From assembly GCF_031755915.1 (NCBI RefSeq), contig NC_083387.1, positions 8,190,501-8,254,500 of the forward strand: a stretch of 64,000 bases of DNA. The letters run 5' to 3'. Every line of letters starts with the position of its first letter. Position 1 is the stretch's first letter. Below, piece after piece: positions 56,991-64,000 of the stretch. Under the pieces are notes generated by a model that worked only from the letters and a program-made list of their open reading frames with translations, ran no database searches and was not told the origin of the DNA. Source of the DNA: Ziziphus jujuba. Lineage: Eukaryota; Streptophyta; Magnoliopsida; Rosales; Rhamnaceae. Both the position numbers and the translations under genes were made by a program.

Positions 56991-57579
56991 GGGATTTTCG
57001 TGAACAATCAAAAAGGTGTAAATTTGATTTTTCATGGGGGAAAGGAAAAAAGAGGTCGAGCAAGATTTTTAATGGGATTATTTGTGGGTTTTCTCAGGCA
57101 AGAAGAAAGAAAGGAAAGCAGAGGTGCAGGAACCCGGAATTATTGGCTTTAAGAATGAGAAAAGGAAAAGTAAAGTAATTTTTTGTTTTAGTAGGGGCAA
57201 AATAGGAAGCAAGGGGTAGATAAAAAAAACTTGACGAAGAAGGGGTAAATATCATTAGCCCTCTATTTTTGTGGGTATTGGGCTAAATTCCCCAAATTAA
57301 AACTATGATACAATTGAAATGGTTCCAGTCCCAATTTCCCCGGGGCCCAAGACTCAGTCCTAGGACCCAGTCCAAGCCCAAATTTGGGCCCTCAAGAGGC
57401 CTCAGGCGCAGGATCAATAACTGAGAACAAAGGCCCAAAATCAGGCTCAATGCGCCATGGCCATGGAACGGAAAGAAGAAAGTTCCCTAGGCAAGCCCTC
57501 TCATTTCCCAAGTGTCAGGCTTCTTTCCAAATTGACTTCAACTTGTTCAAAATAATCAAAGTAAGTAACTAGATTCTCA
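56991..57579. other. Intergenic DNA with a GGCCCA-rich stretch
   Basis: 57340-57480 carries many GGCCC/CCCAA words (for example GACCCAGTCCAAGCCCAA), similar in composition to 13880-14010 and 20110-20480. No gene. Confidence 0.45.
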
Positions 57580-58260
57580 TCCAAAAGGGTTACTCAAAAT
57601 ATAAATAAGTCACTCCATCAAAATCTATACATATATATATACTCGTCACAATAGTCTCACCAAAACATATTAGCCAAACATAAATTTATTCTGATAATTT
57701 GGTTTAAGATTAGTCCCCTGCACTTGCATCTTCAACTTTTATACTAATTAGTCCTGGATAATTTCTGCTTCCTGAACTTCATAATTTGGTTTGTCTGACA
57801 TAGGCAAAGAGTGTAGATCAGTTTGTCAACAAGTTGTCTGGCATAGGCAAAGAGTGTGGATCACTTCATTATATGTCATGCACTGAGATCTTATAAAACT
57901 TTTGTGTTTTCATCATCCACAGACTATTTGGTTTCCTTGGTCATAAGTTGTGGGTTCTAGTACGTACTTAGTAGAATGACACATTAGGATGTCTATACAA
58001 GCTTTTCATGATTATTGAATCTGAATTCTACTTTTTTGGACAGCAAATTTGAGCTTTTGTTAATGTAATAATAATCAATCAACAAGGAAAACAAAAAAGA
58101 AAAACTAAAGTGCTGCTAGCCATATGCTGCATGTTCAACTTTATCATAGCAATTTGAATGAGTAATGTGAGGTATCTCAAGAAACCCTCCAAAAAGTGAA
58201 AATGGAGTTAAAGCTTTTCAAATGTATTTGATTCTTTAGATGTCCCCTCTCTAACAAACA
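57580..58260. repeat. Dispersed duplicate of the DNA at 23.77-24.59 kb
   Basis: Shared in order: AAAAGGGT.ACTCAAA (57583/23771), ATTAGCC.AA, TTAAGATTA (57701/24012), GCATCTTCAACTTT, TTGTCTG.CATAGGCAAA, GTCAACAAG/GTCAATGGG, GCCATATG.TGCATGTT, and TTTTCAAATGTATTTGATTC (58218/24539). Here a ~50-bp piece (GCATAGGCAAAGAGTGT) is doubled at 57804 and 57840. Confidence 0.8.
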
Positions 58261-58961
58261 TTTCAATATCCACAACTGAGGGGCTAAATTAAGGAATCAA
58301 ACTGTTCTGAGCGATGGAAAACACAAACATTTGGAAGTTCAAACTCATGGACATCTAGCCATGTTGCAGCACAGGAAAGTGAGGTTTGCCCTGCACTGAA
58401 ATTCTTCATGTGCAAATAAAAAGGAAAATCAAGTATAGATTGGATCGTACTCTCTATGAAATTGAAAGAAACTGTTCCAGATGTCTATGAATTCCATTGA
58501 CCCAATGATCAAAATTATCAAATGGCAGTCCTGAGAAACTAGGAAATGAAAAAAAAAAAAAATGAGAAGAGAACTCTCAGATTTTAATGAACTTTTTAAA
58601 ATTTAATTTCAATCTTCATTTGAAAGACAATGAAAGAAGATTACATGGGGTTGACATACAAAAAGTTCTGTTCCTGCCCTCAAATTCAAGATTGAAGGGA
58701 GTGAAGTTTGGGCCAATAATGATAGAAAGTTCATGTCCTTAGAGCTGGCTTTTTTCACGTCTTCCTCTGGCTCACAAGCTGTGTGTGTAGTTCAAAACTA
58801 CAAGTGAATCATCAAGTTTTCTTCGTCACCAAGGATGTCAGAAATTTCACTGGATGAATAATCTAGCACGCTTCTCCTGCCTGACACAGCAAGTTCTTGC
58901 ATGGTTTTAATTGAGAATGCTCTGGGTTTGATCATCTAGAAACCACTGTTTGCATCCACTC
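58261..58961. other. 3' flank of the minus-strand SAUR
   Basis: Poly(A) at 58548-58561. No other gene seen. Confidence 0.5.
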
Positions 58962-59261
58962 TCACTCATTCAACCGAGAAATGAGATTGATGAAGACATA
59001 TTCACAACTGGAGATTGTTACACCACCCATTGGATAATCATATCCATATTCTTCTTTAGCTTGGCTCAATAAATCTTGGAAAGAAGGCTCTTTAAGAAAA
59101 GACAATGGAATAATGAATCGCTTCTTTTGGCTCTCCCTAACATACACTGCAAAATAGCCTTTTGGAACTTCCAAGGCCTTCGGAGATGCATGGTTCCATG
59201 TCAATGCAGACTGAAGAACATTTTTTTTGGACTTTGAAATTCCTAAAAACCTAAAAACCAT
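58962..59261 (-). CDS. SAUR family protein, second clade, cut off from its upstream DNA
   Basis: Single exon, 99 codons, open. Start MVFRFLGISKSKKNVLQSAL. Core: VPKGYFAVYVRESQKKRFIIP (R for the usual G after YV), [44 protein letters not shown]. The GYDYPMGG.TIS signature puts it with the gene at 22873. It lies opposite in direction to the array. A gypsy LTR begins 10 bp before the ATG, so its native leader and promoter are gone from this place; it is either silent or driven from inside the LTR in antisense direction. No stop or frameshift yet, suggesting a recent insertion. Confidence 0.85.
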   Translation of the reverse strand: MVFRFLGISKSKKNVLQSALTWNHASPKALEVPKGYFAVYVRESQKKRFIIPLSFLKEPSFQDLLSQAKEEYGYDYPMGGVTISSCEYVFINLISRLNE

Positions 59262-59271
59262 TTTAATATAT

Positions 59272-59816
59272 TGTTTGGGCCAAAATATTAATTTTTCAAA
59301 TTAATATTTTCAATTCTTTGAAATATTATTTTTGGGAGATTAATTAAATAGCTTTAATTCCATATTGATTGGAGATTGAATGGTCCTGTAATTGTCACAT
59401 GTATAAATTGAAATTTTGAAGTTGGAGTTTAGGAAAAGTCCCACATCGGAAGCACATGAAGCAACTCCAAGTTCTCTACATATAAAAATAAGAGCTTTAT
59501 TGGCTTTGAAGGGACCTCTACATACCTCCACAAACAACTACAAGAATATAGACTAATTAGTTTATTCTCTTTAGAATTTGCTTCCTTTAGTTTATTATTG
59601 TTAGTTGTTTTTCTAGTTGAAATTTTATTTTAAAAGTCCTTTAATCATTACGGCAATCAAGCCTTAAAAGATTACTTTTTGTTTTCCAATAATCAATACA
59701 ATCAATTGGCGCACATTTTTCTTTTATTTTTTTTGAACTGTTACAGGTTTGAAGTGGTACGCCCGCAAATCTAAGAGACGATAAATTGTTGGAAAATTTT
59801 CAACTTTGTTCCAACA
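59272..59816 (+). repeat. Probable 5' LTR of the gypsy element
   Basis: Starts TGTTTGGGCC and ends TTTGTTCCAACA, giving TG...CA ends with imperfect inverted TGTT(T)GG/CCAACA. It has a TATA-like ACATATAAAAATAAGAGC at 59477 and a CCCACATCGG block at 59440 common in plant LTRs. The 3' LTR is outside the window, so borders are provisional. Confidence 0.65.
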
Positions 59817-59824
59817 TATCTTTT

Positions 59825-59842
59825 TGGCACGCTCGATGGGAC
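59825..59842 (+). promoter_or_regulatory. Primer-binding-site-like sequence of the gypsy element
   Basis: TGGCACGCTCGATGGGAC, eight bases after the LTR, in the usual place and form (TGGC...GGGAC) for plant gypsy elements. The priming tRNA is not identified. Confidence 0.55.
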
Positions 59843-60044
59843 AACACAAATTTTCAATCGAGGACAATGGTTTAGACTTTCTCAAGATCTCTGGAGTCTG
59901 ACACCCATAACAACAACAAAGAGGAAGAAGCTGCAAGACTTTCGACTTGGCGGAGATGTCAACCCAGGAATCGATCCTTGAGCTATCCCGATATCTGAAA
60001 GAAGGTTAAAGGAAAATGGAAAAATATCATGAGACCAGCAATGA

Positions 60045-61331
60045 ATGTTGGAAGGCATTATGGATTTGTTGCGTCAACAATTGCAGGTTACTCAAGCCTC
60101 CTCAAGTGGCGTAAGGCCATTTACTGGCCAAGAAGAACAGATGCAGGCCTTTTCAGCCATGCCTGAAGGCAACACGTCAAGGACTGATGCACCAACTGTT
60201 CCGGCGAGAACGAATGGAAATGAAGGAAGGATAGTCGTGCCAGAACGACAACCTTATATTCCTCCACTAGTTTGGAATCCAATTCATGGTGGAGGAGTAA
60301 CTGAAAACCAAGGCCAGAATGTTAGAAATGGCCAAGAAGAACAGATTGTACTGGCCCCTTAAGTCGTACCGCATGTAGTGCGGGCTTTTCAGGCCGCACC
60401 TTATGGCATGCTGGCCCGTCAGGCCACAAATAATGTTAACGGAGGAAGGGTAGACTTTCAGCCCCATGCTTTCCCACACATTCGAAATCAAGGTCATGGT
60501 GGGGGGCATGCTGAATAATTTGGCCAAAACTTTCTGTATGGCCAAAATGAAGACCATCACCACCAGGCCGACTGCCACGGCCCGGCATGGAGACATGCGT
60601 AAAATGTCCGAAATTGGATGAACAATGGCCATGGAATGGATAGGGAGGCCGTCGAGACAATAATCCAGGAAATGATCGGCCCAGCATTCAGAAGAGTTGG
60701 TCGACCATCCTACAGAAGGCCTTACTCTGAGGTTATTGATTGGATAAAGTTTCCAAGGGGATTCAGATTTCTTGAATTCACCTTATTTTAGGGTGAAGAG
60801 AATCAGTCTACTGTGGAGCACATAGGCCGCTTCACTATCCAGTGTGGAGAAGCTGCAGCCAATGAATTTTTAAAGCTCCATCTGTTTGCTAACTCTTTGA
60901 CAGGTTCTGCTTTCTCGTGGTACATCAACCTGCAACCCAACTCAATCCATATGTGGCAAGAATTAGAGCAGAAATTCCATGAGCAATTCTATAGGATTGA
61001 GCCAGAGATTTCCATGGCTGATTTGTCATATTTGCGTCAGATGGAAAGAGAATCGGCAGAGAACTTTATTGCCCGGTTCAAGAGGGCAAGGATCAGATGT
61101 TACTTGGATATACCAGAAAGAGAGTTTGTTAAGCTAGCTCAGAGCGGATTGAGCTACAAGCTTTGGAAGAAGTTTGAGGGGACAGAGTTTCATGATTTAT
61201 TCGAGTTAATCTCTCGAGCATCTAGATACGAAAGTATTTTGAGGGAAGAATATCAGAGAAAGAACTCATCTCGGGGATCATACTATAGAGACCCAAGTAA
61301 GGAGATTTATTCAGTCGAAGCTGAAGACTAA
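60045..61331 (+). pseudogene. gypsy Gag, decayed
   Basis: An open stretch at 60045-60362 gives a low-complexity N-terminus (LLRQQLQVTQAS). The retrotransposon gag domain is open from 60813 to 61331: EHIGRFTIQCGEAAANEFLK, LHLFANSLTGSAFSWY, WQELEQKFHEQFY, then REFVKLAQSGLSYKL. Just before it, IKFPRGFRFLEFTLF is followed by a TAG near 60789, so the frame is broken. Several further stops lie between 60362 and 60720. Confidence 0.85.
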
Positions 61332-62940
61332 GAGATCAAGGATGCCTCCGCTAAAATCGATGCTGCTAAGGTAGTGGCCACTAGGCCATACGTATGCAAA
61401 GCCTTAGCTAGACCAACAAGGAACCAAAGGATTCCTCGATTGATCATGAATATGAAAAAGAATCGGCTCGAGCCGGAGAAGGTTTACAACTTTGACATCT
61501 CCAAAGCCGATTAAATTTTTGATCATCTATTGGCCGACAAGGTAATTAAATTACTTGACAGCCATGTTTTACCCACAGCTAAAGAAATTAAAAAGAAACA
61601 TACTACAAGTGGCATGGCATGTGGACACATCAAACTGTGCACTGTGTGGTATTCCAAAATGCCATTCAAGCACTAAATGACAAGGGTACCGTGAAGTTCC
61701 CGAAAAAAGGAAAGGATGTGATGGAGGTTGATAGCAATCCTTTCCCATCGGCTGAAGTGGATATGGTTTTAGCCAATATTTATGAGTTGACCAACCCTAG
61801 AGTCAAAGTTGATCTAGGACAACCCTCGTCTGGTAGAGTCTGGAAAAGGGAGAATAGACCAAGGAAGGAGTATTCGGCCAAAAAGGCCGAACCATTTGCT
61901 CAGGTGCTTTGTACTCGTTGCAAGCATGAAGTAGACAATGGGAAGAAGCAACCTGTAAAGATATGTGAGCAGAATGTAGTAAAATCACCACCAGAGAATT
62001 ACAGGCCTCATAGTCCAAAGTTAGTATTCCAACGCCTAGGACCAAAGGTGCGAGATGGGCATTGAAAGCTACACCATCAACACCCGAGGGCACAATTTGA
62101 CTCCAAGCTTCAAGTTACATTTTTGAAGGATAATCGAACAAGAATGGTTTCTTATAAAATTGAGAAGCCAAGGATGTTCTAGCCACTAATTACAGAAACA
62201 GGCGGGTGGTACCATGCGGAATATAAGCATTATCAGCCGTTCACTAGGACTCAGAAAAGATAGATGCAATGACAACATACTGCGGCAAGAAGACTGGCAG
62301 AAGAAGTAAAGGCTCATGAGAAGGCTGCTAAAAGAAAGCCAGTGACAATATTAACTCGGTCTGAAAATCAGAAAGATGATAATATATTGAAGGAATTGGA
62401 GTCGCACCTTTGCGGTATGGAGGGTAGACCCGAGGTTTGAAGAAGATGGCTGAAGTCACGGCTAAAAAAGCCGTTGTCTCATCAGAAGCCGGCCCTTCCG
62501 GAGTAAAAAATCAATTTCTGGTATGGGTAGGAAGCAAAGCGCTGAAGTTATCCCATGCATAAAGAACTTGGATGACGACCTGATAAAAGAAGACATGATT
62601 GATTCTTCAACCAATAAGAAGTCTTCGATGGTCAAATTTGAAACTATGGAAGAAGTGGTGGTCAACATATTTTTCGTCCTGCTTTTATCATTTGGATCTC
62701 GACCTAGTTAGGAGTGCATGATAGAAAAAGATGGTCGATATGTGGAATAAAGATTATGAGAAAACACCCATGGTACATGAATAGCTTGGCAAAGACCAAA
62801 TTGTTGAGCCACGAGATTTGGATAGTAAACTTCTACACTGCATTGGTTGTATTTGAATCTTCGATCAAAAGGAAGCTCTCGATTGATCAGCATGCAAGAC
62901 CAAATAATCTTCAAAGTCTTCAGTAATGGAGGATTTTTCT
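61332..62940 (+). pseudogene. gypsy Gag-Pol linker region, decayed
   Basis: Pieces with gypsy character: NAIQALNDKGTVKFP, VDSNPFPSAEVDMV and FQRLGPKV (61640-62055), then QPFTRTQKR and ARRLAEEVKAHEKAAKRKPV near 62240-62345. Many stops. The protease active site and RT were not found. Confidence 0.65.
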
Positions 62941-63000
62941 CTATGCCCTAGCAAGGATTAAGTGTGGTACTCAACCAAGAAGGAAGAAAAGGATATCTGG

Positions 63001-63982
63001 TCAGCATAGAAAAAGTCTCTGGAGCCTGATCGTCTGTGGAGTAGAAGAAGTCAAAGCAATCTTTGGCCGAATGTCCCTGCAAACCATTTTGAAGGATTTG
63101 ACGGCCGAGGAGTGTATTAGGTTGGTTGGTGGACAGAGATGGCCTCTTCTTAGGAAAGTAGGCATGGAACCAAAGCTGCAATATCTACAGAGGTCTGGCA
63201 TGATGCTGTCTATGTTAGCATTGATGACATTGTTGATTCCTCGGTATAGGTTACCAAGAACAGGAGGTCCAAAAGCATAGAGTGAACCAACAACAAGAGC
63301 TTCAGCGATGTGAATGTACCCTTTCGTCACTTGCATCAAAGGCATGCAAAAGATGTACCTGCACAACCACAAAAGAAGAAAAGAAAGGTGTTCTTGATTC
63401 GAGGGTGGATTGTCTTTGCCTTGGATGTTCTTCAGGAAATGGTTGTAAGAAGCTTCTTGCTTTAGGAAGTTGGCTTCTTCATAACGCAGCATGCTGTCTC
63501 GAGATAGAGCAATAATGGACAAAAGTTCGCCATGAGGTCTAAGGCCAAGCAGAACAGCTAGATCCATCAAGGTCGGTGTCATCATTCCAAACTTGAAATA
63601 AAAAACATTGGAAACAGAAGACCAAAAGCAAAGTCCAGCTGCAATCAAGCCCTTGTCGCATGGGAGGTCAAGACAGGATAGATGTATCGCCGCATAAATT
63701 CTAGATTTCTTCCAAGTATTGCCGTAATAAGGGTCCAATCGATCCACCCATGTAATCCACTCCGGAGGTGTGACTGGCCACGACTTGAAAGGTTTAGAGT
63801 CTTCCCACTTAGCCCAATCCAAGGATATTGAGGAAAATAGTAGAACTTTATTCGGGTGAGTTTGGAATGCAACTTCAACTTCACAAGGCATTTTGTCTTT
63901 GAATCGGAGGCCAAGGCTAAATTCTTTGTAGAATTGGTTTCTCTCAATCAAAATCCTATCATCAATAGCATTTTTGGTGTGA
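63001..63982 (-). CDS. Plant mobile domain (PMD) protein in antisense to the gypsy element
   Basis: An uninterrupted minus-strand frame of over 316 codons, open from about 63982 (TAG just upstream) to the stop at 63001. No standard ATG at the very start; the first AUG-like position is uncertain. It has the PMD (aminotransferase-like) pattern: KKSRIYAAIHLSCLDL, LIAAGLCFWSSVSNVFYFKF, GMMTPTLMDLAVLLGLRPHG, then HLSFLLLWLCRYIFC and HIAEALVVGSLYAFGPPVLG. PMD proteins occur in transposons and as host genes acting in silencing (MAIL1/MAIN). Here it is probably the element's antisense extra ORF. It is open while gag is broken. Confidence 0.75.
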
Positions 63983-64000
63983 TTGATAGCCTACTTAAGC

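Larger units (their letters stand above)
59272..64000 (+). mobile_element. Ty3/gypsy LTR retrotransposon, 5' part, runs off the window
   Basis: 5' LTR 59272-59816, PBS-like site at 59825, decayed gag (60.0-61.3 kb), a gag-protease linker region (61.6-62.7 kb) and an antisense PMD ORF (63.0-64.0 kb). No RT or integrase is seen in the window, so they are deleted or beyond the edge. The Gag type and the antisense extra ORF suggest the Tat/Ogre-like branch, which is an inference. Confidence 0.8.

Overview
The window is nuclear DNA of a eudicot plant. Genes have introns with GT-AG borders, the DNA is AT-rich with long (AT)n and poly(A/T) tracts, and LTR retrotransposons carry plant-type initiator-tRNA primer binding sites. 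Many genes belong to the plant-only SAUR family of auxin-induced proteins. I cannot name the species; a woody eudicot would fit, but that is a guess.

Layout. (1) 1-2.3 kb: the last four exons of an S-acyltransferase (DHHC type, PAT23-like) on the + strand; the 5' part lies outside the window. (2) 2.3-8.3 kb: AT-rich intergenic DNA with a ~217-bp tandem repeat and a rearranged TRIM-type mini-retrotransposon. (3) 8.4-22.3 kb: two SAUR genes pointing away from each other (8.7 kb minus, 14.9 kb plus) inside a large direct tandem duplication. Copy A is ~8.80-16.35 kb and copy B ~16.36-22.31 kb. Copy B keeps an orphan SAUR promoter and only the last 11 codons of the second SAUR. (4) 22.9-48.6 kb: the core SAUR array on the + strand, intact and broken genes mixed. 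It contains a second tandem duplication with a ~5-kb unit and two complete but decayed Ty1/copia elements, one of which splits a SAUR gene after its third codon. (5) 49.7-51.9 kb: a truncated GPAA1 (GPI transamidase subunit) pseudogene. (6) 53.3-57.0 kb: a ~255-bp repeat family in both orientations, bracketing a decayed RKF3-like receptor kinase fragment. (7) 57.0-59.3 kb: a copy of DNA also found at 23.8-24.6 kb, then a minus-strand SAUR whose upstream region is interrupted 10 bp before the ATG by a Ty3/gypsy LTR. (8) 59.3-64.0 kb: the 5' part of that gypsy element, with a broken gag and a long antisense plant-mobile-domain ORF.

How it fits together. Seven SAUR reading frames look open (8365, 14930, 25158, 26874, 28561, 30585, 45208) plus one at 58962 that has lost its own upstream DNA. 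Five more are pseudogenes or split (22873, 31732, 38317/43278, 46731, 48306), and one is only a tail (21355). In the 24-48 kb array, most genes share a two-part upstream block about 240 bp apart with TGTCTC/CATATG-like auxin-response sequence, a GATATCC box, a TATA box, and a DST-like mRNA-instability motif in the 3' UTR. I read this as a rapidly turning-over auxin-response gene cluster shaped by unequal crossing-over and retrotransposon insertion. I found no convincing new molecular system. The most unusual points are the architecture of the duplications, the repeated promoter block, the inverted repeat-kinase composite, and the intact antisense PMD ORF.
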